A stretch of DNA of 64,000 nt from Frateuria_A sp051900425 (GTDB lineage: Bacteria; Pseudomonadota; Gammaproteobacteria; Xanthomonadales; Rhodanobacteraceae), in the NCBI RefSeq assembly GCF_051900425.1, contig NZ_JBHZGK010000008.1, positions 62,001-126,000 on the forward strand, in the 5' to 3' direction. The translations under genes and the position numbers were made by a program. The notes beneath the pieces are model-generated. The model had not been told where the DNA came from. It saw nothing but the letters and a program-made list of their open reading frames with translations, and did no database searches. This document shows, piece after piece, positions 17,457-25,154 of the stretch (within the stretch, counting starts at the first letter, position 1; every line of letters starts with the position of its first letter).

Positions 17457-17771
17457 TCAGGCAGCGAAAAACAGCAGGCCGAGCAGCACGGCGCACACCA
17501 GCGCCCCGGCGGCAAAGACCACCAGCAACATCCGGCTCGAGCGTGCGCCTGCGCCCATCAGGGCCGGCAGCATTTCGTCGCCGGGCGCGTTGGCCGCGGG
17601 GCGGCCCGGCTGCACCAGCACGTTGCGGGCGGTGACGCCGTGGCTGTCGCGCAGCGCGGACAGCACGTTGCGCCGGCGCGCGCGGTACTCGGCGCGGGCG
17701 ATGCGTCCGCCGTAATGGGCCTCGTCGAGGAGGCTCAGGTCGCGGTTGACGATGCGTTCGCGATCGTTCAT
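17457..17771 (-). CDS. Small tail-anchored membrane protein of the kinase operon
   Basis: A 104-residue protein starting with charged sequence (NDRERIVNRDLSLLDEAHYGG) and ending in a single hydrophobic helix, MLLVVFAAGALVCAVLLGLL, only four residues from the C-terminus. There is no signal peptide, so it should be inserted tail-first with the N-terminus in the cytoplasm. The ATG overlaps the stop of the upstream kinase gene (ATGA), so the two are translationally coupled. I do not recognise the family. It may tether or modulate the kinase/FHA complex at the inner membrane; this is inferred from position only. It is last in its operon. Confidence 0.75.
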   Translation of the reverse strand: MNDRERIVNRDLSLLDEAHYGGRIARAEYRARRRNVLSALRDSHGVTARNVLVQPGRPAANAPGDEMLPALMGAGARSSRMLLVVFAAGALVCAVLLGLLFFAA

Positions 17772-20700
17772 GGCACCTCCCTCACCAGGCGAAGGCCGAC
17801 GTCCTTCTGCGCAACGCCGCCGTCGGGGCGCCGGCTGTCGACGGTGCAGTCGGACCAGTAGCTGCTGTAGCTGCCGCCCCGCACGGCGGCGCCATCGTCC
17901 ACCCATTCCCAGACGTTCCCGGTCAGGTTGACCAGACCCCACGGGTTGGGGCTGCGACCGCGGGCGGCGATCGGCGCGCCGCTGCCGTCGTCGGCCCCGG
18001 CGGTGGGCGGAATGCAGTTGCTGTCCGGCGCCTGCTTCCAGCCCCCCCCGGCGCGCGCGGCCGCCAGCCACTCGGCGTCGGTCGGCAGACGATAGACGTG
18101 GCCGCTGGCGCTGCCGAGCCACGCCGCGTAAGCGCGCGCCTGGGCCAGGCTGATGTTGCTCACCGGCAGGCTGCCCGCGGAACGGTCGTCCAACGCGATG
18201 GCGCTGCACTTGCCGGTGGCCGCGCAATAGCGGTTGTACTCGTTGATGGTGATTTCCGAGCGGGTCATCGCCAGCGTCTTGCCGCCGGCACGCACCACCA
18301 CCAGCGCAGGGCCGCGCTTGCCGTCGATGCTGTCGAAGCAGGCGCGGCCCGCACCGACCAGGTCGGGCGCGGCGCAAGGGTCCGACGAGGGCCCTGCGGT
18401 CGCCGTGGCCGGCGCAGGGCGGATCACCGCCGGACTGCCCTTCGCTGCCGCGGTGGCCGCAGGCTGCCCTGTGGCCGGTGTACGGCCGGCGGCCGGGGGC
18501 GCCACATTGCCCTCGGCGGGCGTCGGCGCAGCGGTGGGCGAAACGGGCGTCGACGGCGTGCTGCTGGCGGGCTTGAGCGAATCCAGCAGCGCGGCCAGGG
18601 AGCCTTCGCCGAGCTGTCCGCGCAGCTTCATGTCCGCCTCGAGCGCGGCCAGCGCGTCGGCGTCCGCGTGGCGTACCTGCGCCAGCTGGTGGCGCATGCG
18701 GTCGAGCTCGGGCGCGGACACCGCCTGCCCGCGCGCCTTCACCAGGTCGGCCGCCAGGCCGTAGCGGGCGCTGGCCTTGGCCAGGTCGGCGCGCTGGCCG
18801 AGCAGGCCGGTGGCGCGCGTGAGCACGTCGGCGGCGGCCTGGTAGCGGCCCTTGCGGAACGCCTCGCGAGCCTGCCCGAGGTAGGCGTCGGCGAGCAGTT
18901 GCGGGCCTTCGCTGGCCAGGAAGGGGTGCTGCGGCGCCAGCGTGCGGATACGCGCGAGCGATTCCTGCGCCTTGGCGGTGTCGCCCGCCGCGGCGGCACG
19001 CTTGACCGACTCGATGCGCGCGGTGACTTCGGCTACGGCACTCTCCTGCGCCAGGCGGTCCTGCTGCTGCTTGTCCAGCGCGGCCAGGCGATCGTGCTCG
19101 GTCTTGAGCGCGGCCGACTGCGGCGCGACGGTCAGGCCGAAGTCGACCAGCGCCTGATCCTGCGGCAGGTGCAGCGCGTCGGTCTGCTGGTCGGCGATGG
19201 TGGCAATGGCAGTCGCCAGCTGGTCGACCAGCGCGCGGGTCTGCGGCGAGGCGTCGCCCTTGAGCGGCGCCATCGCGGCGGCGACCTGGCGTTGCCAGTC
19301 GGCGCTCGCTTGCGGATGGGCGATCAGCACGGCCAGCGCAGCGCGCGCCTCGGGCAGGCTGGTGGCGGCCGCGGTGGTCGGGGCGGCCGCCACGGCGGCG
19401 CCGGAAGCCATCGCGTCGAGCTGCGCCTGACGCCGCTGCAGACGTGCCGAATCGGGGAACAGCGCGAGCGCCTGTTTCAGGTGCGCAGCGGCCTGGTCGC
19501 CGTGGTGCTGGGCCAGCGCGTCGCCGATGGCAATGTCGTATTTGAGTTCCAGCTCGGCGTTCTTGAGCAGGCTGCTGGTCGGGTCGATTGCGCGGATCTT
19601 CTGCAGCGTCTCGATTGCGTTGTCCGGCTGGTCGGCGAAGATCGCGCCGGCCTCGATGCGCCGGGAAAGCTGGGTATCCAGGCTGTTGAGCAGTTCGTTC
19701 TTCTGCTGGTCCATCGCGCTGCGGCGGATGTCCAGTTCCGGCGAATAAAGCTTGAGCTGGTCGCGCAGCGCAAACAGTTGCTGCGCGTGGGTGTAGTCGT
19801 AGCGCCCCTGCGCGGGATTCCAGTAAGCGTCCAGGCGGGCCAGCAGGAAACGCTGGATGAGGTCGCCCTGGTCGAGCACCAGCCGCTTGCGCTCCTCGTC
19901 GCCGAGGGTATCGAGCGCGGCCATCGCCTGCGCCTCGTCGGCGTAGCGATGCGCGTCCTGCGGCCCGAAGCGGGCGATCACCTGCGCCACCTTGCGCTGG
20001 TGCAGGTAGTACGTGCCGCCCCAGCCTCCGGCCACCAGCACGACCAGTGCGCCGGCGCCCCACGCGAGGTACGGGCCGATGCGCTCGCGCAGGCCGACGT
20101 CGCGCAGGCCCTCGACGAATTCCTGCGCGGTGCGCAGGCGATCCTCGCCGCGGAACGCGACCGCGTCGCACAGCGCCTTGTACTGGCGCCGGGTCAGCCC
20201 CGGCACCGCCGGCGGCTTGCGCCCCTCGCGCATGGCCACCTCGGCGCTCACCTTGTCGAACGGGTGCTTGCCGGTGAGCAGCTCGAAGGTGACGCAACCG
20301 AGCGCATAGATGTCGTCGCTCGGCGTCGGCTCGCCGCCCTGGATCATCTCCAGGCTGGCGTAGGCAGGTGTCAGCGCGCCCAGCGTGCCGGCGTCGAACA
20401 CGGTCTGTTCGCCGACCGCCTCGCCCATGTGCTGGCCGGCGCGCGCGATGCCGAAGTCGAATACCTTCGGCACGCCGTCGCGCGTGACCATCACGTTGCC
20501 GGGCTTGAAGTCCGAGTGCACCACGCCGGCGGCGTGCGCGCGCTTGAGTGCCCAGGCCATGCCCTCGATCAGCGGGCGCGCCCTGGCCAGTGGCATGCCG
20601 TTGTAGGCGCGCTCGCGGATCAGCGCCTTCATGTCCGAGCCGTCGACGTACTCCATCGTCATGAAGACGATGGTGCCGTCCTTGTCGAAGTCGTAGACGC

Positions 20701-21475
20701 GCACGATGTTGTCATGCGCCAGGGACTGCGAGCGGCGCGATTCGCGTTGCAGCGCGATCAGCGAGTCGGGATGGCGGCGGAACTCGTCGTTCAGCACTTT
20801 CACCGCGACGTACGGGTCGCGGTCGCGGGCCTCGACCTTGCGTTCATCGCGTGCCAGGAACACCACGCCCATGCCGCCGCGGCCGATCTCGCGCTCGAGC
20901 AGGAAGCGACCCTTCAGCAGCATGCCGACATGCGCGTGGTCGCCGCCCTCGGCGCCGGCCAGGCGCTCCCAACTGGCGCTATTGCCTGAGTGGGTGCCCG
21001 TGCCCGTGCCGGACTGGATGCCGGTCGACTGCGCCTCGTCGGCCGCGCGTCCGTGCGAGGCGGGCATGACCACGGTTGCCTCGCCGACGGGTGCAGGCGG
21101 CGCGGGCGGACGCGAGGCCGGCATGACCACGGTCGCGTCGCCGACGTCCTCGAACGCGGCCCGCGCGACGGGTGCCGGCACCACCACGGTGGCATCGCCT
21201 TCCACGAGCGCCATCCCGGCCGGTGCCACCACGGTGGCGTCATTGACCATCGACGCTTCCTCGACCGCGGTCTGCGCGGCCGTCAATCGCTCCAGCAGCA
21301 CGCGGCCGATCTCGGCATCCAGCTCACCCTCGTCGTGCAGGCGGCGGACCAGCGCGAGCTCGTCGTGGTGGCGATCCTCCGGCACCACGCCGCGGCGACC
21401 GAGCGCATCGAGCAGCACGGGAAGCGGCAGGTGGCCGTTGCGGAAGGCGGCGATCAGTTCGGCAAGCGTGTTCAT
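17768..21475 (-). CDS. ppkA: Ser/Thr protein kinase fused to an FGE-sulfatase (SUMF1-like) domain, PpkA type
   Basis: A 1235-residue T6SS regulatory kinase. An N-terminal segment carries four ATVV motifs (Thr81, 96, 115, 134). The kinase domain has a glycine loop GRGGMG (198-203), VAVK with Lys226, catalytic HSDFKPGN (Asp322; Ser replaces the usual Arg) and DFG at 340-342. A transmembrane helix near residue 450 is followed by a long Ala/Gln-rich, probably coiled-coil periplasmic region and a C-terminal FGE-sulfatase domain (about 1010-1235; EITINEYNRYC, YRLPTDAEWLAAAR, NVWEWVDD, GLRLVRE). Family kinases phosphorylate threonines that recruit FHA proteins to activate T6SS. The ATG at 21475 is chosen as the first codon of the conserved N-terminus. 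It is a paralogue of the kinase at 22239-24419. Confidence 0.9.
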   Translation of the reverse strand: MNTLAELIAAFRNGHLPLPVLLDALGRRGVVPEDRHHDELALVRRLHDEGELDAEIGRVLLERLTAAQTAVEEASMVNDATVVAPAGMALVEGDATVVVPAPVARAAFEDVGDATVVMPASRPPAPPAPVGEATVVMPASHGRAADEAQSTGIQSGTGTGTHSGNSASWERLAGAEGGDHAHVGMLLKGRFLLEREIGRGGMGVVFLARDERKVEARDRDPYVAVKVLNDEFRRHPDSLIALQRESRRSQSLAHDNIVRVYDFDKDGTIVFMTMEYVDGSDMKALIRERAYNGMPLARARPLIEGMAWALKRAHAAGVVHSDFKPGNVMVTRDGVPKVFDFGIARAGQHMGEAVGEQTVFDAGTLGALTPAYASLEMIQGGEPTPSDDIYALGCVTFELLTGKHPFDKVSAEVAMREGRKPPAVPGLTRRQYKALCDAVAFRGEDRLRTAQEFVEGLRDVGLRERIGPYLAWGAGALVVLVAGGWGGTYYLHQRKVAQVIARFGPQDAHRYADEAQAMAALDTLGDEERKRLVLDQGDLIQRFLLARLDAYWNPAQGRYDYTHAQQLFALRDQLKLYSPELDIRRSAMDQQKNELLNSLDTQLSRRIEAGAIFADQPDNAIETLQKIRAIDPTSSLLKNAELELKYDIAIGDALAQHHGDQAAAHLKQALALFPDSARLQRRQAQLDAMASGAAVAAAPTTAAATSLPEARAALAVLIAHPQASADWQRQVAAAMAPLKGDASPQTRALVDQLATAIATIADQQTDALHLPQDQALVDFGLTVAPQSAALKTEHDRLAALDKQQQDRLAQESAVAEVTARIESVKRAAAAGDTAKAQESLARIRTLAPQHPFLASEGPQLLADAYLGQAREAFRKGRYQAAADVLTRATGLLGQRADLAKASARYGLAADLVKARGQAVSAPELDRMRHQLAQVRHADADALAALEADMKLRGQLGEGSLAALLDSLKPASSTPSTPVSPTAAPTPAEGNVAPPAAGRTPATGQPAATAAAKGSPAVIRPAPATATAGPSSDPCAAPDLVGAGRACFDSIDGKRGPALVVVRAGGKTLAMTRSEITINEYNRYCAATGKCSAIALDDRSAGSLPVSNISLAQARAYAAWLGSASGHVYRLPTDAEWLAAARAGGGWKQAPDSNCIPPTAGADDGSGAPIAARGRSPNPWGLVNLTGNVWEWVDDGAAVRGGSYSSYWSDCTVDSRRPDGGVAQKDVGLRLVREVP

Positions 21476-21538
21476 GCAAAGCTCTTGGTCGGTGCGGCGG
21501 CTGCACAAGGCAACCGGTGCGATGGCGGCCGGATGCGG

Positions 21539-22225
21539 TCAGCTGACCACCAGCATGGGGACTTCGTTGGTGCGCACCTGCTGACCGTCCATGTACAGCG
21601 CCGAGCGCATCGTGTAGCGGCCGTCCTGGATGCCCTTGGGCAGGTTGAAGTCGAAATTGGTCTCGTACTCGCCGGTGCCGTCGATGGCGGTGGCGTCCTT
21701 GGTCACGGTGGTCAACTGACGGCCGTCCGGCGCGAACAGGGTCAACTGTTCCTTGAGCTGCGGCGCGCCGGCCTGCGTGCCGCGCACCAGCGTGACGCGC
21801 GACTGCATTGCCGCCTTGCTGCCGGAGCGGATCGTCTCGCCCGGCAGCAGCGCAGTCTGGTAGGCGCTGATGGTGTTGTCCGTCGGCAAGGCGCCGCGGT
21901 CGCGCCGGTACTGGTCTTCCACCGAGCGCGCGTCGCGCACCTTGCGCGCGTGATAGTTGTAGGCCATGCAGGCGAACACGCCGATGCCGGCGCCGATCGC
22001 CGCGCCCGCCACGTGGCCCTTGCCCTTGCCGAACATCGACCCGGCCAGTGCGCCGATCGCACCGCCCACCACCGGGTTGCATTCCGGCGACGCCGGTTCG
22101 GCGACGTTCGTGCGGCCGGCGTCAGCGGCGGGCATGCCCAGTTCGGGCATCTGCGCGCAACCACTGACCAGGGCGAGCATGCAAGCCGCGCCCATCAGGC
22201 TGATACCGCGAATTCCGTTATGCAT
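21539..22225 (-). CDS. Lipoprotein with glycine-zipper segment, between the two kinases
   Basis: A 228-residue lipoprotein: the signal peptide ends in LVSGC, a good lipobox (Cys23). A glycine-zipper segment follows at about 52-85 (GGAIGALAGSMFGKGKGHVAGAAIGAGIG), with an Ala/Gly helix that can sit in a membrane, then a C-terminal beta-rich domain of about 130 residues. A good GGAGGG-like site precedes the ATG. It lies 13 bases after one kinase gene and 63 before the other, hence in their operon. It is not a recognisable TssJ, yet it is the only lipoprotein of the core clusters and may replace TssJ or serve as an envelope sensor for the kinases. Both roles are inferences. Confidence 0.75.
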   Translation of the reverse strand: MHNGIRGISLMGAACMLALVSGCAQMPELGMPAADAGRTNVAEPASPECNPVVGGAIGALAGSMFGKGKGHVAGAAIGAGIGVFACMAYNYHARKVRDARSVEDQYRRDRGALPTDNTISAYQTALLPGETIRSGSKAAMQSRVTLVRGTQAGAPQLKEQLTLFAPDGRQLTTVTKDATAIDGTGEYETNFDFNLPKGIQDGRYTMRSALYMDGQQVRTNEVPMLVVS

Positions 22226-22238
22226 GGCGAGTCCCTCC

Positions 22239-24419
22239 TCAGTTGATCGAGATGCTGTTCATGGCCTGCTGCTGTGCCTGCTGGGCGCGGCGCAGGAGAC
22301 GTCGGGCGGCCGCGTCGCCGGGGTTGACCTGCAGCGCGGCCTTGGCGTTGGCGATGGCGGCGGAGTAGTTCTGCTGGGCGAAGTTCCGCTCGCCCTCGCG
22401 CAGCAGCCCGGCGGCGACTTCCTGCATGCGGCTGGAAGAACCTGCGGATGACGGAGCGGCCCGGTGCTTCTCGGCCGTTGGCGTCCTGGCGGGTGTCGCT
22501 GCCTGCGTCGTCGCCAAAGGCTGCGTGGTCGCGGCCTGCGTCGCTGCCGATGGCTGGGTGGCCAGCGCTTGCGTCGCCTGAATCGGCGCCGGCACCGCAT
22601 CGGGGTTGCTCTGAGGCGTCGCTGGCGCGGGCGTCGGCGCAGTGTTCGCCAGGGCGTGCCGCTCCAGCTCCTGCTTCTGCTTCTCCACGGTGGCACGCTT
22701 GAGATCCAGCCGCGGCAGGAACAGGTGCAACCGCGCGGGCAGTTCGAACACACGCTCGGCGGCGGCGTAATCGCGCCGGCCCTGGCCCGGATCCCAGTAG
22801 GCGTCGACGCGGTCGAGCAGAAATTGCTGCACCTGGTCGCCCTGGTCGAGCATCAGGCGCTTGCGTCCGTCCTCGCCCAGTCGCTCGAGCGCGGCGACCG
22901 CCTCCGCTTCGTCGCCGAAATGTCGCGGGTTGGCCGCCTGGAAACGCGAGGCCACCTCGGCGACCTGGCGCGCGCGCCACTGGCCGAGCGCGCCCCAACC
23001 GGCGACCGCCAGCAGCAGGACGCCGGCCAGGGTCCAGGCGAGCGGCCGGCCCAGGCGCTCGCCCAGGCCGACATCACGCAAGCCCTCGACCATCAGGTCG
23101 GCACTTTTCAGGCGCTTGTCGGCGGTAAACGCGACGGCGTCGCACAACGTCCTGTACTGGCGGCGGGTCAGCCCCGGCACCGCCGGCGGCTTGCGCCCCT
23201 CGCGCATGGCCACCTCGGCGCTCACCTTGTCGAACGGGTGCTTGCCGGTGAGCAGCTCGAAGGCCACGCAGCCGAGCGCATAGATGTCGTCGGTCGCCTG
23301 CGGCGGCCGCCCCTGGATCATCTCCAGGCTGGCATACGCCGGGGTCAGTGCGCCAAGGCGGCCTGCGTCGAACACGGTCTGGTCCTCGGCCGCCTCGCCC
23401 GGCTGCTTGCCGGCGCGCGCGATGCCGAAATCGAACACCTTCGGATAGCCCTCGCGGGTGACCATCACGTTGCCGGGCTTGAAGTCCGAGTGGACCACGC
23501 CCGCGTCGTGGGCGCGCTTGAGCGCGCGGGCCATGCCTTCGATCAGCGGCCTCGCTTTCGCCAGCGGCAGCCCACGGAACGCGCTCTCGCGGATCAGCGT
23601 CTTGAGATCGGAGCCGTCGACGTACTCCATCGTCATGAAGACGATGGTGCCGTCCTTGTCGAAGTCGTAGACGCGCACGATGTTGTCGTGCGCCAGTTGC
23701 TGCGAGCGGCGCGATTCGCGCTGCAGCGCGATCAGCGAATCGGGGTGGCGGCGGAATTCGTCATTGAGCACCTTCACCGCGACGTACGGGTCGCGGTCAC
23801 GGGCCTCGACCTTGCGTTCGTCGCGCGCCAGGAACACCACGCCCATGCCGCCGCGACCGATCTCGCGCTCGATCAGGAAGCGCCCCTTGAGCAGCATGCC
23901 GACGTTCGCCTGATCGCCGCCCGCCACGCTGGCCAGCTGCTGCCAGCCGGCGGCGTCGACGCTTCCGGTGCTGCCTGTGGTCCGCGAGCCGGTGACGCCG
24001 GTGCGGGTCGCTTCCGGGCGGACGGAGGCCGGCTTGACCACCGTCGCCTGGTCTGCCGGCGCGCTGTCGGTGACCGGCCGTGCCGGCGGCGCGACGCAGG
24101 TCGCCTCATCACCCGAGGTGGCGATCGGCGTGGATCGCAGGCCCGGTGCAACGCAGGTCGCCTCGTCGGCTTCGGCCAGCACCGAGGCCACTTCCTCGCC
24201 GGCGCGTTGCAGCGACGCCAGGCGTTCGGACACCAGGTGCGCCACGCCGGCATCCAGACGGCCTTCCTCGCGCATCCGCCCGAGCCACTGAAGGTCGTCC
24301 GCATGCTGCTCCATAGACACCGCGCCGCGCTCGGCGAGTGCGTCGACCAGCAATGCCGGCAACGACAGCTCGCCGGCCTGGTAGGCCTCGATGAGCGCGC
24401 TTAGCGACGGGGTGGTCAT
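22239..24419 (-). CDS. Ser/Thr protein kinase (PpkA/PknS-like) without FGE domain
   Basis: A 726-residue kinase, tandem paralogue of the gene at 17768. The N-terminus holds three motif copies: ATCVAP at Thr88 and Thr107 and ATVVKP at Thr126, spaced exactly 19 residues apart. The kinase domain has GRGGMG at 188-193, Lys216, HSDFKPGN with Asp312 and DFG at 330-332. One transmembrane helix (PLAWTLAGVLLLAVAGWGAL, about 470-490) leads to a Pro/Thr/Gln-rich C-terminal region and a short repeat-like helical end (NYSAAIANAKAALQVNPGDAAA, TPR-like). It starts nine bases after the phosphatase stop. Its kinase core is nearly identical at DNA level to the downstream paralogue. It probably phosphorylates T6SS parts or the ECF sigma factor. 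Confidence 0.88.
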   Translation of the reverse strand: MTTPSLSALIEAYQAGELSLPALLVDALAERGAVSMEQHADDLQWLGRMREEGRLDAGVAHLVSERLASLQRAGEEVASVLAEADEATCVAPGLRSTPIATSGDEATCVAPPARPVTDSAPADQATVVKPASVRPEATRTGVTGSRTTGSTGSVDAAGWQQLASVAGGDQANVGMLLKGRFLIEREIGRGGMGVVFLARDERKVEARDRDPYVAVKVLNDEFRRHPDSLIALQRESRRSQQLAHDNIVRVYDFDKDGTIVFMTMEYVDGSDLKTLIRESAFRGLPLAKARPLIEGMARALKRAHDAGVVHSDFKPGNVMVTREGYPKVFDFGIARAGKQPGEAAEDQTVFDAGRLGALTPAYASLEMIQGRPPQATDDIYALGCVAFELLTGKHPFDKVSAEVAMREGRKPPAVPGLTRRQYRTLCDAVAFTADKRLKSADLMVEGLRDVGLGERLGRPLAWTLAGVLLLAVAGWGALGQWRARQVAEVASRFQAANPRHFGDEAEAVAALERLGEDGRKRLMLDQGDQVQQFLLDRVDAYWDPGQGRRDYAAAERVFELPARLHLFLPRLDLKRATVEKQKQELERHALANTAPTPAPATPQSNPDAVPAPIQATQALATQPSAATQAATTQPLATTQAATPARTPTAEKHRAAPSSAGSSSRMQEVAAGLLREGERNFAQQNYSAAIANAKAALQVNPGDAAARRLLRRAQQAQQQAMNSISIN

Positions 24420-24428
24420 GGTGCCGGG

Positions 24429-25154
24429 TCAGTCCTGCAGCCGCACGACCACGGCCGACACGTTGTCCCGCGCGGCGCGGCCCATGGCCAGCGCGAACAG
24501 CCCCTGCAGCACATCGCCGGGCAGCTGTGGACGCGCGCACTGCGCGTCGATCTCCTCGTCCGACATCTCCTTGTTGATGCCGTCGGAGCACAGCACGAAC
24601 TGCGTACCCGCACGGTTGCCTGCAACCACCCAGTCGACGAACAATCGCTCTTCCGCGCCGATCGCCCGGGTCAGCACGCCGGCGCCCGGCTGCGGGCGCG
24701 CGGGCGCGGGGCCGCCGGCGAACTGGGTCACTTCTTCCTTGACGCCATGCACGTGGTCGCGGGTGATCTGGCGCAGGTGGCCATCCTCGAAACAGTAGGC
24801 GCGGCTGTCGCCGACCCACCCGCACAGCATGAAGTCGGGGTCGTACACGAGCAGCACCACGGTGGAGCCGATCAGGTCGACGCCGCGCACCATCGCTACC
24901 TGGCGCAGCTCGCTGTTGACCTGCGCCAGCGTGTCCTCGATCGATTCGATGAACTCGAACACGTCGCCGTTGCGCGGCAGCGAGCCCAGTCGCTCCACGA
25001 TCAGCCCACTGGCGTAGTCGCCGGCCGAGTGCCCGCCCAGGCCGTCGGCGACTACCCACAGGCCGACGTCCTCGCGCACCAGGATCGCGTCCTCGTTGTG
25101 CTTGCGGACCTTGCCGGTGTGGGTGTGTCCCGCGGACTGGTAACGCACGCTCAT
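24429..25154 (-). CDS. pppA: PP2C-family protein phosphatase PppA
   Basis: A 241-residue Ser/Thr phosphatase that should reverse the phosphorylations made by the two kinases. Metal-binding motifs are intact: HNED (Asp22), VVADGLGGHSAGDYAS (Asp37, Gly38), GWVGDSRAY, VLCSDGI and the terminal RDNVSAVVVRL. Length is typical for a stand-alone PP2C. The ATG at 25154 overlaps the tagF stop codon by four bases (ATGA); longer in-frame starts upstream are rejected because they lie wholly within tagF and lack conservation. In Pseudomonas aeruginosa and Agrobacterium, PppA antagonises PpkA in T6SS control. Confidence 0.93.
   Translation of the reverse strand: MSVRYQSAGHTHTGKVRKHNEDAILVREDVGLWVVADGLGGHSAGDYASGLIVERLGSLPRNGDVFEFIESIEDTLAQVNSELRQVAMVRGVDLIGSTVVLLVYDPDFMLCGWVGDSRAYCFEDGHLRQITRDHVHGVKEEVTQFAGGPAPARPQPGAGVLTRAIGAEERLFVDWVVAGNRAGTQFVLCSDGINKEMSDEEIDAQCARPQLPGDVLQGLFALAMGRAARDNVSAVVVRLQD

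Noticed and set aside
5061..17861. A 4266-codon open frame on the plus strand, antisense to the TPS genes.
   Set aside because: It mirrors the coding strand: in a GC-rich genome that avoids TTA, CTA and TCA codons the antisense frame stays open. It has no recognisable domain, no start signal, and consists of biased Gly/Arg/Ala/Val repeats reflecting the tpsA repeats.
20450..20530. The HSD instead of HRD in both kinases as a sign of pseudokinases.
   Set aside because: The catalytic Asp, the Lys and Asn of KPGN, the VAVK lysine and DFG are all present. Only the Arg that couples to activation-loop phosphorylation is replaced, as in non-RD kinases.
21539..22225. Annotation of the glycine-zipper lipoprotein as TssJ.
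   Set aside because: TssJ is a short transthyretin-like lipoprotein without a glycine zipper; the sequence shows none of its features. Only the position and lipidation are similar, so a functional replacement is proposed instead.
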